Source: Bacteroides sp. 224 (GTDB lineage Bacteria > Bacteroidota > Bacteroidia > Bacteroidales > Bacteroidaceae). Taken from it: a DNA stretch of 64,000 nt. The stretch is from the NCBI RefSeq assembly GCF_010500995.1, contig NZ_QVMK01000002.1:253429-317428 (forward strand). The letters are read 5' to 3'. The notes below the pieces were generated by a model. That model made no database searches and had not been told where the DNA came from. It saw nothing but the letters and a program-made list of their open reading frames with translations. This document shows positions 25,896-35,932 of this stretch, piece after piece; within the stretch, counting starts at the first letter, position 1, and the number at the start of each line of letters is the position of its first letter. The position numbers and the translations under genes are program-made.

Positions 25896-28800
25896 TTATA
25901 GATTAACTGATACACCCACAGAGAAGGTTTTGCTAAGTGGATATTTTTCTCCATTCGAGCTTCCCATTTCCGGATCCCAAAGCTTAAATTTAGAGAATGT
26001 AAGCAAGTTGGTACCAATAAAGAAGAAACGTACTTTATTCAGGTAGAATTTATTCACTAATGCTTTTGGTAAGGAATAACCTACATCTATGGTTTTTAAA
26101 CGAAGATAAGAGCCATCTCTTAACCAAAATGTAGAGTTGCGGTTATTATTTTCATTATTACCATAGGTTAAACGTGGATATTTTGCATTAGGATCTTCGT
26201 TTTCGCCCAAAATCCAACGATTATCAGTCATTTCGTCTAATACATTTCCCCAAGCATTACCACTCGAGAACATATAAACCGATTTGCCATCAATAAAAAA
26301 GCTCGATTTGCCTACTCCCTGAAAATGCACACTTGCATCCAGATCTTTCCAACGGGCAGATAGCCCAAAACCATACGTTAAGTTAGGTTTGGTAGTTGCA
26401 CCAATCGCCACTTTATCATCATCGTTAATTTTACCGTCTCCATTAATATCTTTGTACTTAATATCACCCGGCATTACATCTCCATACTGTGTTGGCCAGT
26501 TGCGGATCTCGTCGTAATCTTTGAACAAGCCCAATGCAATCAAACCCATAGCTTGATTCACGCGATGCCCTGCTTGTTGTTTATACCCATAAACAGAGTT
26601 TTCTTCATCACGATCCAAAATCTTATTCTTACCATAAGTCATATTACCACGGATGGTCAGGTTCACATTGCCCACTTTATGTTTCAAAGCGATATTTCCA
26701 TCAAAACCTTCTGCTTTCACTTTACCCACATTTCCCCAAGGATGCTGTACTGCATTTTTTGTATTTACTGCCGATAAGCCAACAATCCAAGGTAAGAACC
26801 TACGTTCCATATAAATACCTGTACGTTTTTCATGAAAGTAATCCACAGATCCCGAAATCTTATCATCAAATAGGCTAAAGTCAATACCTAAGTCCTGTTT
26901 CGTAGAAATTTCCCATGAAACATCTTGAGAAGCTAATTGTGAATAACGCAATCCTTTATAATATCGACCATATCCATTATCTGCAAATTGATAACCACCA
27001 GTATCTGTATATTTGCCATCTTTTAAATTTCCATTGTCATCTCTTTCATACATTCTTTCCAAAGTATACAAGTAAGGGAAACGAACCGGATCATTATTAT
27101 TATTTCTTAAATCGTCATTCCCTGTTTTGCCCCAAGAGTAACGAATTTTAAACATGTTCATCCAAGGTAGATTGTTTTTAATAAAATCCTCTTCTGCCAG
27201 ATTCCATGCTCCGGAAAGAGCTGGGAAAAAGCCAAAACGGTGATCCTTATGGAAATTTTCAGAACCATTATATCCAAAATTAAAATCAATAAAATATCGA
27301 TATTTCCAATTATAATTAACGCGTCCTGCTACCCCTTGGTTCCGACGAGCAATGCCATTTTTAATTTCCGATCCGATATTCTGTGTCTGAACCTTCGAAG
27401 ACTGGGTATATTTCACAACAGCTCCGAAACGATGGTCTGCAATTCCTCGATCATAATGTAATTCTGCTTCCAAAAATTCCTTGCGCTCTCCAGAGCCCGA
27501 AGCACTTTGAGTCATTTTTCTTTCCTCAAACATTTTTGTATAAAGGATATCACCATTTGACTCCCGAGATTTTTCCGCATTAAACATTTCAGGATACTTA
27601 ATACGTTTAATCCAGTTATCATTATAGGTATCATATCCAAAGCGACCAATAAATTTTAATCCTTTTGTAACAAATTTCAAGTCTTGTTCCAGCACCACAT
27701 TAGTCTGAATACTATTTTTCCAGCTTTCATTATATCCGGTTTGTGTAGCCTGTGTCCAAGGGTTGATACCATAATATGCTTTCGAAGGATCGTTTTTATC
27801 CTCTTTCACCCAAGCAGGTACTTTTCCATCCGAAAATTCGTAAGGTAACATGATCGGACTATATGCCATTAATGCTTTCCAAATATTATCTGTTCCTGTA
27901 CCTGGATCATTTTGTTTCCTCAACGAACCGGAAATACCAACTTTCAATAAGGTAGTACGAGTAATATCAATATCCACATTCATACGATAAGTCCATTTGC
28001 GGAAATTGGTATTGGTATTATAATCCTTCATCGCTTTATCTACTTTATACATACCTTGGTCATCTTGATAACTTCCACCCACATAATAACGGGCTGTTTT
28101 ACCCCCACCTTGCATATTTAAAGTAGCACGAGAGCTCCAAGCTCCATCACGCAACATCATATCCATCCAATCTACGGTCGGATACAAATCTTGGTCAAGC
28201 CCCAATCGGAAAATTTCCAATTCTTCCGGTCGATAAATTGGTTCCTGATTACGAGTGATTCTCGCCTCATTAGCCAGAGAAGCATACTTATAACCATCTG
28301 CAAAATCCGGAAGTTTTGTTAAGGTATTGTAAAATCCTTCTACCTTAACATTGATATTAATTTTCCCCTCTTTTCCCCGATGCGTATTGATCAAAATAAC
28401 TCCATTAGCACCTTTACTACCATAGATAGCAGTAGCTGAGGCATCTTTCAATACAGTAAACGATGCCACATCTTCTACACTCACTTCATTCAAATCCCGC
28501 TCAAAACCATCAACCAGCACTAACGCCGAGCTATTTCCTCCAAAAGTAGCAATACTACGTATCCAAAACTCAGATACTGTACCCGGACGACCATTTGATT
28601 GCATTGCATGAATACCGGGAACCACCCCTGCCAAAGCATTAGCCATTGAGCTACTTGGAGAACTCTTCAGTTCTTCTACATTTACATTAGTAACCGCTCC
28701 GGTTACTGCAATCTTCTTTTGGGCTCCTGTACCAGTAATTACCACTTCATCAATAATATTAGCTTCGGACTCTTTCATCACAACATTCATCACCCGTTGC

Positions 28801-29081
28801 TCTTTTACCAATACCTCCTGCTTATCAAATCCAATATAGGTAAATACCAATGTGCGATATGACGGCATTTTGATAGAATATTTACCATTTATATCTGTAA
28901 TTGCTCCCATCCCTGGCATATCTGCTACAGATACATTCACACCGATCATGGGTTCCTTATTCGTATCGGTCACGATTCCTGTTACTGTAATGTACTCCTG
29001 CGCCAACACATTGACAGCAAGACCCAACAGTAACATACATGTTAATAGAAAATTTCTCATCATATAATGTGTGTTAATCAT
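25896..29081 (-). CDS. SusC/RagA TonB-dependent outer-membrane transporter
   Basis: A 1061-residue protein with a signal peptide (ends near VLAQ). It has a carboxypeptidase-D-like N-terminal extension (about 30-95, VTGIVTDTNKEPMIGVNVSV), a TonB box region, a plug domain (ALAGVVPGIHAMQSNGRPGT, then TVLKDASATAIYGSKGANGV) and a 22-strand barrel ending KTFSVGVSVNL. It imports oligosaccharides powered by TonB-ExbBD. The ATG at 29081 is 3 nt after the upstream stop; the in-frame ATGs at 29063/29060 fit a signal peptide better and may be the real start. Confidence 0.95.
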   Translation of the reverse strand: MINTHYMMRNFLLTCMLLLGLAVNVLAQEYITVTGIVTDTNKEPMIGVNVSVADMPGMGAITDINGKYSIKMPSYRTLVFTYIGFDKQEVLVKEQRVMNVVMKESEANIIDEVVITGTGAQKKIAVTGAVTNVNVEELKSSPSSSMANALAGVVPGIHAMQSNGRPGTVSEFWIRSIATFGGNSSALVLVDGFERDLNEVSVEDVASFTVLKDASATAIYGSKGANGVILINTHRGKEGKININVKVEGFYNTLTKLPDFADGYKYASLANEARITRNQEPIYRPEELEIFRLGLDQDLYPTVDWMDMMLRDGAWSSRATLNMQGGGKTARYYVGGSYQDDQGMYKVDKAMKDYNTNTNFRKWTYRMNVDIDITRTTLLKVGISGSLRKQNDPGTGTDNIWKALMAYSPIMLPYEFSDGKVPAWVKEDKNDPSKAYYGINPWTQATQTGYNESWKNSIQTNVVLEQDLKFVTKGLKFIGRFGYDTYNDNWIKRIKYPEMFNAEKSRESNGDILYTKMFEERKMTQSASGSGERKEFLEAELHYDRGIADHRFGAVVKYTQSSKVQTQNIGSEIKNGIARRNQGVAGRVNYNWKYRYFIDFNFGYNGSENFHKDHRFGFFPALSGAWNLAEEDFIKNNLPWMNMFKIRYSWGKTGNDDLRNNNNDPVRFPYLYTLERMYERDDNGNLKDGKYTDTGGYQFADNGYGRYYKGLRYSQLASQDVSWEISTKQDLGIDFSLFDDKISGSVDYFHEKRTGIYMERRFLPWIVGLSAVNTKNAVQHPWGNVGKVKAEGFDGNIALKHKVGNVNLTIRGNMTYGKNKILDRDEENSVYGYKQQAGHRVNQAMGLIALGLFKDYDEIRNWPTQYGDVMPGDIKYKDINGDGKINDDDKVAIGATTKPNLTYGFGLSARWKDLDASVHFQGVGKSSFFIDGKSVYMFSSGNAWGNVLDEMTDNRWILGENEDPNAKYPRLTYGNNENNNRNSTFWLRDGSYLRLKTIDVGYSLPKALVNKFYLNKVRFFFIGTNLLTFSKFKLWDPEMGSSNGEKYPLSKTFSVGVSVNL

Positions 29082-29084
29082 TTA

Positions 29085-30473
29085 TTATTCTTCTAAGGCA
29101 ATTTTACGAATACGACGATTTAGATTATCTCCTACATAGAAGCATTCCCTTTTTTCATCATAAACAATACATACCGGTTCATTAAAACGGGCTTCCGTAC
29201 GTAATGCCCCATCGTTATATCCTTTGGTACCATCTCCATTCGGTCGTCCGGCAAATGTATTTACCTTACCTTCTGGTGTCAGAATACGAATACAATGATT
29301 ATCTCTGTCACAGAAATAAAAATCATACTCATCTTCCTTACCTGCATACTTTGGATTTTTCACAAAGCAACCTTGTCTTGGGATACGAAGACGTGCATTA
29401 CCACCAACATCATCTTTCCAATCTTTCGTATCTTTGTCATATTTCCCACAAGCCAGATAAGGTGCAGTGAATGTTTTATTTTCCTCGTCATAATTACTTC
29501 GGAATATAGCATTTCTTTCTCCTGTTGTCATATACATATATTTCCCGGTAGGGTGAATCATAAGCCAAGCCTGAATAGAAGAGTAAGGCAAAGGTAGTTT
29601 ACTCGGTTCATACACATCAGTTTCCGGATCATATCGACCAATCCAACCTTTATCATATCGGGTAGTATAAATTTCCCCATTGATAGGATGGGTAGCAGCA
29701 GCTCTGCAACCACGGGCATTAAGAGCCTTTGTTAGATTCTGATAACCTTGTCCGTTATAAAAGAATATGCCCTTTATTCCATCCTTAGTAGCATTTCTAA
29801 CGACAACAAGTTCCCCTTTCTTAGAAAATTCAAAAACATTACAATCGTCAGCTGCATCTCCAGAAAATTTAATGGATTCCACTCTTTCTGTTTTAAAATT
29901 GACTATACGATGTTTTTTTGAGGTATTTCCACATATATATAACATATCAGGATCATTCGGATCAAAAACCATCCATCCCATCTGATCAAACCCACCACAA
30001 TCATCAAAAGGTCCATCCTTTACATCATACTTTGTATTATTCTCATAAGTAGTTCCAAGAAAAGTCGTTACCAACACATTTTTTTGGTACACAAATTTTT
30101 CGGCAGCTTCCGCATAAGCCAATTCTTCTCCTTGATCGTTTAGGATCGTAATTTCAATATCACCATCAAATGCTTTGGCTGGAATAAAACAATGTAAACT
30201 TTGATTTTTTACACCAATTACTACAGATTCCTTTCCACCAATTCTTACCTTCACTTTAGATACATCATTTCCAAAATTATCTCCATAGATAACTAAACGA
30301 CTATTTAAGCCACCTTCTTTAGGCGTAAAGTCAGAGATAACCACCGGTTTCCCCGGATCAAAAGGTGCTTCCCCTTTTTCGTTATCATCACTGCAACCCA
30401 CGAAGCAGAAACTAACCAATGCTAACGTTCCCAACAGGAATCGCCAACCATGATTTCTTGTTTTCATTTTCAT
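29085..30473 (-). CDS. IPT/TIG and NHL-repeat surface lipoprotein
   Basis: A 462-residue lipoprotein (lipobox FVGC, Cys27, followed by SDDNEKG, an acidic surface-export type motif). Residues about 45-125 form an IPT/TIG domain (FTPKEGGLNSRLVIYGDNFG). The rest is a six-bladed propeller with NHL-like repeats (YFCDRDNHCIRILTPEGKV, FYVGDNLNRRIRKI). Proteins of this layout are common next to SusC in pectin and arabinogalactan-type PULs and probably bind glycan at the surface. No catalytic residues can be named. It lies between the GH43 lipoprotein gene and susC, in the same operon. Confidence 0.82.
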   Translation of the reverse strand: MKMKTRNHGWRFLLGTLALVSFCFVGCSDDNEKGEAPFDPGKPVVISDFTPKEGGLNSRLVIYGDNFGNDVSKVKVRIGGKESVVIGVKNQSLHCFIPAKAFDGDIEITILNDQGEELAYAEAAEKFVYQKNVLVTTFLGTTYENNTKYDVKDGPFDDCGGFDQMGWMVFDPNDPDMLYICGNTSKKHRIVNFKTERVESIKFSGDAADDCNVFEFSKKGELVVVRNATKDGIKGIFFYNGQGYQNLTKALNARGCRAAATHPINGEIYTTRYDKGWIGRYDPETDVYEPSKLPLPYSSIQAWLMIHPTGKYMYMTTGERNAIFRSNYDEENKTFTAPYLACGKYDKDTKDWKDDVGGNARLRIPRQGCFVKNPKYAGKEDEYDFYFCDRDNHCIRILTPEGKVNTFAGRPNGDGTKGYNDGALRTEARFNEPVCIVYDEKRECFYVGDNLNRRIRKIALEE

Positions 30474-30542
30474 AATACATTGATTTTAAAATTAATAAAT
30501 GCAATTCTCATTAAATTATTATTTGTTTTCATTAGAATTAGT

Positions 30543-32381
30543 TTAATCATAAAACACAGGAATCAAATCCGAACTGGATGGCACACACTTCTTTATAGTT
30601 GGCCAACCATCAGCACTCCAATGCAAGCGATCCAGCATGCCTAAGCGACCTCCTACTGCATTGTTTTTCTTCACATAACTGTGATAAATCATCCAGTCAG
30701 TGCCTTCGTCGTCCCGGATAATTTCTGCATTGTGACCGGGACCGATCCATTTTTGCCCATCGCCCTCCAATACAAGTTCCCAGGCATTATTGAGCATGTC
30801 TTTTCCGGTTTTGTCTAAATAAGGGCCTAACAAATTTGTGGAACGACCTACCACTACTTTATAACTACTGTTTACACCTGCACAGCAACTGCCTATAGAG
30901 GCAAACAGATAGTAATAGCCATCCTTTTTATATATATTGGTACCCTCGAAAGCGTTTCCGCATACCTGCTTCTTCAAAACGGGTTTTCCATTGATGTCGC
31001 GTTTCACAGAAAGACCGTCGTCGGCCAGTTCTACCACAAAGATGCCTTTGAAGCTTCCGAAGAACATATATTTCTTTCCATCCTCCTCATAGTAGAACTG
31101 ATCGATAGCATTCGAGCCAAATTCGGCATTACCTATCAATTCTATACTGGGCACGAAAGGCCCTAAAGGACTATCCGATGTTGCCACAGCCGTATAACTA
31201 ACATCTGCTCCATTCATTTTAGCCCAAGAAAAATAGAGTACATATTTTCCATTGATATATTTAATTTCCGGAGCCCAAAACGATCCTCCACCTGGTAGAG
31301 TTGGTTTGGTGGCGTTAGTAAATGCTGTTCGTAAATACTCCCAATTCACCAAATCCTTTGAACGGTAAATAGGCATCCAGTATTTATCGGTATGAGTAGC
31401 ATATAAGTAGAAGTAACCGTCATTAGCACGAATCACACAAGGATCGGGCACACTCTTATCAGTTATAATCGGATTGCTATAGGTTTTGCCTACCTGAAGA
31501 TAGCATATTTCGTCGCGACAAACCACTCCTTCATTTGAACATTCGTCTAATTTTAAAGGCAACAGATAACTCACAACGGCTAATCCTTCACGCTTAATGG
31601 TTATTTCTCCGGTGCCTTGATTGTTGCCTGTTTGGAAAGAAGCGCCTTCACCTAAATCGTAATTATTTGCAGGCAAAAGTTGGCAAGAGGTTTTATAACT
31701 TTGATTGTAGGCAGCAACCAGTTCTTCGGCATTAGCCGGAACACTAAACTTGCAGGCAAAATTCCATGGATTTGTTATTGCTTTCCCGTTCTCCTTAAAG
31801 TCAAAAACGGTATTAATAGTAACAGGTACCTGATCTTTAGTCACACTTACCTCTGCAACGGAGGTTGCGAAATGAATGATAGGATAATCAAAAGAAATAG
31901 GCAAAAGAATATCTCCCTGTCTATCTCTGATTTTCAGTTTATCACAAGTAAGTTTCAATGCTATTACATACTCGGATCCATGTTTCTTAAATTCATTAAA
32001 CACATTAGAGGGAGCGAATTTAATCTCCACATCTACCACAGTTTCTCCCTGCTTAAAAGCCAGTTCTTTAGAACTAAGGGAGTATAAAGATGATGGTAGA
32101 AGTGCATAAGATTTCTTCTCCTTATTATTATAAGCTACCAGATCATCCTCCGTCCATGAGTTTATTTGAGCCGTAAAGTCCGAATGAGTGCCATTTCCTA
32201 TCACCTTTACTTGGAGAGGAACTACGTGACTATCTTCTCTGCTGGAGACTTCCACCACATTCAATCCACTGGGTTGAATCTGTAAATACAAGTTGGTTGC
32301 ATTTCCGGTTCCACCGTTCGGATCATCATTGTCTGAACCACAAGACAGGATTAGGATTAGTCCTGCCATCAATAAGCACAT
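30543..32381 (-). CDS. GH43 arabinanase-like lipoprotein with DUF1735-like N-terminus
   Basis: About 612 residues from the ATG at 32381, which has AAAGGAA at the right distance upstream. The frame stays open to a TTG at 32465, and a GTG at 32426 would give a more basic signal peptide; the start is uncertain. Lipobox LSC is followed by GSDNDDP (surface type). Two beta-sandwich DUF1735-like repeats (about 20-290) precede GH43: VPDPCVI, SFWAPEI, SNAIDQFYY, AFEGTNIY, and the SIGSCCAGVNSSYKVVVGRS block shared with endo-arabinanase clades. The catalytic part closely resembles the protein at 50493. It is the first gene of the main susCD operon, so it may be a surface endo-enzyme that starts degradation. 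Confidence 0.83.
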   Translation of the reverse strand: MCLLMAGLILILSCGSDNDDPNGGTGNATNLYLQIQPSGLNVVEVSSREDSHVVPLQVKVIGNGTHSDFTAQINSWTEDDLVAYNNKEKKSYALLPSSLYSLSSKELAFKQGETVVDVEIKFAPSNVFNEFKKHGSEYVIALKLTCDKLKIRDRQGDILLPISFDYPIIHFATSVAEVSVTKDQVPVTINTVFDFKENGKAITNPWNFACKFSVPANAEELVAAYNQSYKTSCQLLPANNYDLGEGASFQTGNNQGTGEITIKREGLAVVSYLLPLKLDECSNEGVVCRDEICYLQVGKTYSNPIITDKSVPDPCVIRANDGYFYLYATHTDKYWMPIYRSKDLVNWEYLRTAFTNATKPTLPGGGSFWAPEIKYINGKYVLYFSWAKMNGADVSYTAVATSDSPLGPFVPSIELIGNAEFGSNAIDQFYYEEDGKKYMFFGSFKGIFVVELADDGLSVKRDINGKPVLKKQVCGNAFEGTNIYKKDGYYYLFASIGSCCAGVNSSYKVVVGRSTNLLGPYLDKTGKDMLNNAWELVLEGDGQKWIGPGHNAEIIRDDEGTDWMIYHSYVKKNNAVGGRLGMLDRLHWSADGWPTIKKCVPSSSDLIPVFYD

Positions 32382-32579
32382 TGTGCTATTCCTTTGAAGG
32401 TTTCTTTTAGTTAATTTGCTATTCACTATACATGATAGATTTAAGTAAGACTTAGTGTGTTTCAATACATAAAAGTGTTATCCTTCAAACCGTCTTTCAC
32501 CGTATACTAATACTCTGTATTCTTTCTACCAAATGATATTTAAACCTGAAAAACTATATACCAGCCCAATTGGGTTAAA

Positions 32580-32587
32580 CAAATGTA
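32580..32587 (-). promoter_or_regulatory. -7 box of the main susCD operon
   Basis: On the minus strand: TACATTTG, an exact consensus match. The leader to the chosen GH43 start would be about 190 nt. The shared motif lies exactly 36 bp upstream. Confidence 0.6.
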
Positions 32588-32622
32588 GGGGTTTTCATAT
32601 ATTAATAATGATAAAAATAGGT

Positions 32623-32644
32623 CAATAAATGGAAGATTAGTCCC
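32623..32644 (-). promoter_or_regulatory. Candidate HTCS operator, site B (susCD operon)
   Basis: Plus-strand sequence begins CAATAAATGGAAGATTAGTC. It differs from site A at three positions and is preceded, like A, by GGT. Its place upstream of the -7 box suits activation by the AraC-type domain of the HTCS. Confidence 0.65.
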
Positions 32645-32870
32645 AAACTCACTTCAACCTATAAAAACGCACAGGAGAGGGGCTGGAAAGCGCTTTTCTA
32701 CACTTGTTTTGAACAATATTTTGCTTTTATTGAACAGTTTGTTTTGTTCTTAACAGAAGTAAAATCAGCATTTACCTGAACAATTCGTTTAATATTAAAT
32801 AGTAGAAACCAAAACTGCATTGTGGAAGTGCTAAATTGCAGTAAAAACAGTTATTTGTGGGGGCATTTTT

Positions 32871-32927
32871 TAGGTCGGACCTAATGCCTCATTAAGTCCG
32901 ACCTTTTGAAGCATTAGGTCTGACCCT
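32871..32927. repeat. Palindrome, GGTCGGACC family
   Basis: AGGTCGGACCTAATGC (32872-32887) is inverted, with one mismatch, as GCATTAGGTCTGACC (32911-32925). A further AAGTCCGACCTT lies in the loop, so two alternative pairings are possible. Unlike most palindromes here, it lies upstream of divergent genes instead of at gene ends. Confidence 0.7.
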
Positions 32928-33129
32928 ATTTTAAACAAGTCACATTTTAGTTTAATTATTATACTCGTCAGTTATAATCTCCAAAATATCTTTGTGTACA
33001 TCAAGACCACAGTATTGATTCATAAGAATTGAGTTGAAACTTTTTTATGAAGATACATATTGTTGGTCTTGTTTGCATAAAATAAGCTATTCTTTTATCA
33101 GACTCGCTTATAAATAGTAAATTTTTATC

Positions 33130-33137
33130 TAAGTTTG
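33130..33137 (+). promoter_or_regulatory. -7 box of the GH63-like gene
   Basis: TAAGTTTG matches TAnnTTTG, 27 bp before the ATG. A partial operator-like match (CTATTCTTTTAT, 33087-33098) lies upstream at a spacing about 10 bp shorter than at sites A-C. Confidence 0.45.
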
Positions 33138-33163
33138 CTACAACCAACTTTTATACACACTAT

Positions 33164-35911
33164 ATGAAAACTAAACAACCTTTATTAATTCTTCTAATCA
33201 TTCTTTTCCAGGCAACATCTGCCTTCGGAAAAGAAACGATTCCCCCTTCCTGTTTTAACAACAGTCATGATATTACCACTTTACAAGTATGGGGACCTTA
33301 TTCCAAACGTTATGCGGGGATTTCTCACATACCGAACATACAAGCGGGTATGCGTTTTGACTTTTCGGTAATGCCGGGCTACTACCGCAATCGCCAACTT
33401 ATACCACATGTGCTGTTTGAGTCTTCTTACTATCCATGGGATATCAATGCAGCCATGAATCGCATTACCTATCGCTATGAAATGGAATGGAAAGATCGTG
33501 TATTTACAGATGTCACCTATTATATATTAGACGAACATCGCACGTTGGTAGGCATGCGTTGCGTGAATAATACAACTGCCAACCAGAATCTGGTGCTTAA
33601 CTTGATGGCTTATTTGGATTATGAATCCGAACAACCTCAATTCAAAATTTCCGAAGATACGGCACTACAATGGTACAAAGCTACTGATTATGTATCTAAT
33701 GAAACTGTACGGAAATCGCCCCAATATAATTTGGTGTACGACGGATGGAAAAGAAACGAGATGAAAACGTCACAATCTCTCGGTGGTTTTGTGTTGGGCA
33801 AAGGATTCGGAAAAGATAAAGGCGACAAAGTGGTTTATGAGGTAAACATCCTTCCGGGAAAAGAAAAAGGAAGGATTGGATTCAGATACCATACCCCTAA
33901 AGGCAAGACAGCTACCTTTCAGGTGAAAGGAATGGTTGAGAGCAATCTGGAACTCAAAGGAACCGGCGAATATACGATAGCCTCTCTTCCTTATTCCTGC
34001 CCAAAGCCCGGGAAGTACACTTTAGAACTTTACTCCGAAGGTACACACAGCACCGATTTGGATGGTTTCTTTGTAGGTACGGAAGAAGAAATGGATCAAC
34101 TCAAAATAGTGCCAAGAGGTTTATCCTTTACTCCTGAAATTAAACGAGGAAAAGCCAAACAGGATTTTATATTGAAATATCCGGGATGTGACAATTACTA
34201 TGGCTTAGCCTGGAATTTTCCGGAATCTGAGATTCGAGAAGTACTGGATGATAATTTAGAATCCTTCTTCCGCAAAAAGACGCATGATCATGTTTCATCA
34301 AGATTAATCGGTAATAGAGCCTGGCATTATTCCAATGCTTTTTTACGTCCTATCGTATTGGCTCCTCATTCCGAACAAACAATCTATGCACTCATCTGCA
34401 CCGGCACTTCCGAGCAGGTTAGTGAAGGAATTCGCGCGTTTCATGCCACACCAGATCATTTCATTTCACAAGCCGAGGGAGATTCTACTCAATCTGAAGA
34501 GAAGACATTAACAGAGGGAAAGAAATATGAATTTGGACATCAATTGCTACAATCGGCTTTGTTATCTAATATTGTTTATCCGGTTCATACACAAGGAGAG
34601 TACATCCGACACTTCACTCCCGGTAAAAACTGGAACAGTCTGTATACATGGGATTCGGGATTTATTGCTTTGGGACTCATAGACATCGACATTACCAAAG
34701 CTTTTGAATGCATCCGTGCCTATACCACTCCGGTAGGAAGCGAATCTGCATTTATTCATCACGGAACGCCACTGCCCATACAAATGTATGCATACTATGA
34801 TTTATGGAATAACACACAATCGCGGGAAGCTTTGCAGTTCTTATACCCACGCCTCAAGCAATTCTTTGATTTTATGGTGGGGAATAGTCCTTATTCTACT
34901 ACCCGCATGAAGGGTTCGGGACTGTTACGCACTTGGGATTACTTCTACAATTCCGGCGGTTGGGACGATTATCCCCCTCAACACGCCTTGCGAGATAAAG
35001 CCTCTACCACCCCGGTAGTTAGTTCGGCCTATTATATCCGGGCAGCGAAGATATTACGTTTAGCAGCTAAAGAGTTGGGGATCAAAAAAGATATAAAAGA
35101 GTATGATGCAATCATCCAACAGCTATCAGATGCTTTACAGGCTCATTCGTGGGATGAAGAAAGTGGCTACTTCGGCTATGTATTGCATGATGCAGACGGA
35201 GAAGCAAAAGGAATCTATCGGCACAAAGATGGTTCTAACTTCAATAAAGGGTTAGACGGAGTAAGCCCACTCATTGCCAACATATCTTCCAAAGAACAGA
35301 CAAACAGAATGATCAATCACATTTTCTCTCCGCAGGAGATGTGGACTCCCGTAGGCATTTCAACTGTTGATCAGTCTGCTTCGTACTTCCGTCCGGATGG
35401 GTATTGGAATGGAGCAGTCTGGTTTCCTCATCAATGGATGGTGTGGAAAGCATTGCTGGATCTTGGAGAAGGGGAAAAAGCATATCATGTAGCTAATACT
35501 GCTTTAAATACATGGGAGAAAGAATGTCGGGAGAGTTATTATACCTTCGAACATTTTATTATCTCTTCTCAACGGGGAGCGGGATGGCATCAATTCTCCG
35601 GATTATCGTCTCCGATACTGAATTGGTTTGCTACTTATTATCGGATAGGGAAGGTATCAACAGGTTTTGAGGTATGGATCTCGGATGATCATTTCAATGA
35701 GGACTACACAGAGTATCAGGCGAAATTGTCTTTTGATGATTCAACAATGCCTCATGAACGTTGTGTGATTGTGTGTATGAACCCGGAGAAAACATACCAA
35801 GTTCTATTTAATGGGAAAGAGGTGAAAAGTAGATCTTATTATCCGGGGCTGTTGGAGATTACATTACCTGAAACGAATAAGGCAGGAAGGCTTCTAATAA
35901 CATCTATTTGA
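33164..35911 (+). CDS. GH63/trehalase-like six-hairpin glycosidase, secreted
   Basis: A 915-residue protein with a signal peptide (ends near SAFG). The N-terminal half (to about 450) is a beta-rich domain. The C-terminal half is an (alpha/alpha)6 barrel of the GH37/GH63/mannosylglycerate-hydrolase type: YTWDSGFIALGLIDID, GWDDYPPQHALRDKAS with the likely general-acid Asp, DQSASYFRPDGYWNGAVWFP, and a later Glu in YYTFEHF. Clan members are inverting alpha-glycosidases. The target here is unknown, possibly an alpha-linked glucose or mannose cap. It is the only rightward gene in the PUL, with its own promoter, and may be regulated with the divergent susCD operon. Confidence 0.78.
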   Translation: MKTKQPLLILLIILFQATSAFGKETIPPSCFNNSHDITTLQVWGPYSKRYAGISHIPNIQAGMRFDFSVMPGYYRNRQLIPHVLFESSYYPWDINAAMNRITYRYEMEWKDRVFTDVTYYILDEHRTLVGMRCVNNTTANQNLVLNLMAYLDYESEQPQFKISEDTALQWYKATDYVSNETVRKSPQYNLVYDGWKRNEMKTSQSLGGFVLGKGFGKDKGDKVVYEVNILPGKEKGRIGFRYHTPKGKTATFQVKGMVESNLELKGTGEYTIASLPYSCPKPGKYTLELYSEGTHSTDLDGFFVGTEEEMDQLKIVPRGLSFTPEIKRGKAKQDFILKYPGCDNYYGLAWNFPESEIREVLDDNLESFFRKKTHDHVSSRLIGNRAWHYSNAFLRPIVLAPHSEQTIYALICTGTSEQVSEGIRAFHATPDHFISQAEGDSTQSEEKTLTEGKKYEFGHQLLQSALLSNIVYPVHTQGEYIRHFTPGKNWNSLYTWDSGFIALGLIDIDITKAFECIRAYTTPVGSESAFIHHGTPLPIQMYAYYDLWNNTQSREALQFLYPRLKQFFDFMVGNSPYSTTRMKGSGLLRTWDYFYNSGGWDDYPPQHALRDKASTTPVVSSAYYIRAAKILRLAAKELGIKKDIKEYDAIIQQLSDALQAHSWDEESGYFGYVLHDADGEAKGIYRHKDGSNFNKGLDGVSPLIANISSKEQTNRMINHIFSPQEMWTPVGISTVDQSASYFRPDGYWNGAVWFPHQWMVWKALLDLGEGEKAYHVANTALNTWEKECRESYYTFEHFIISSQRGAGWHQFSGLSSPILNWFATYYRIGKVSTGFEVWISDDHFNEDYTEYQAKLSFDDSTMPHERCVIVCMNPEKTYQVLFNGKEVKSRSYYPGLLEITLPETNKAGRLLITSI

Positions 35912-35932
35912 CAGTATTTTAAAGATCGTTTC

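Larger units (their letters stand above)
32466..33163. other. Divergent regulatory region between the susCD operon and the GH63-like gene
   Basis: About 700 bp with no gene. It holds the susCD operon -7 box (32580-32587), operator site B (32623-32644), an AT-rich stretch with TTGAACA repeats (32710-32760), a palindrome (32871-32927), and two TAnnTTTG boxes facing right (TATCTTTG at 32987, TAAGTTTG at 33130). Confidence 0.6.
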
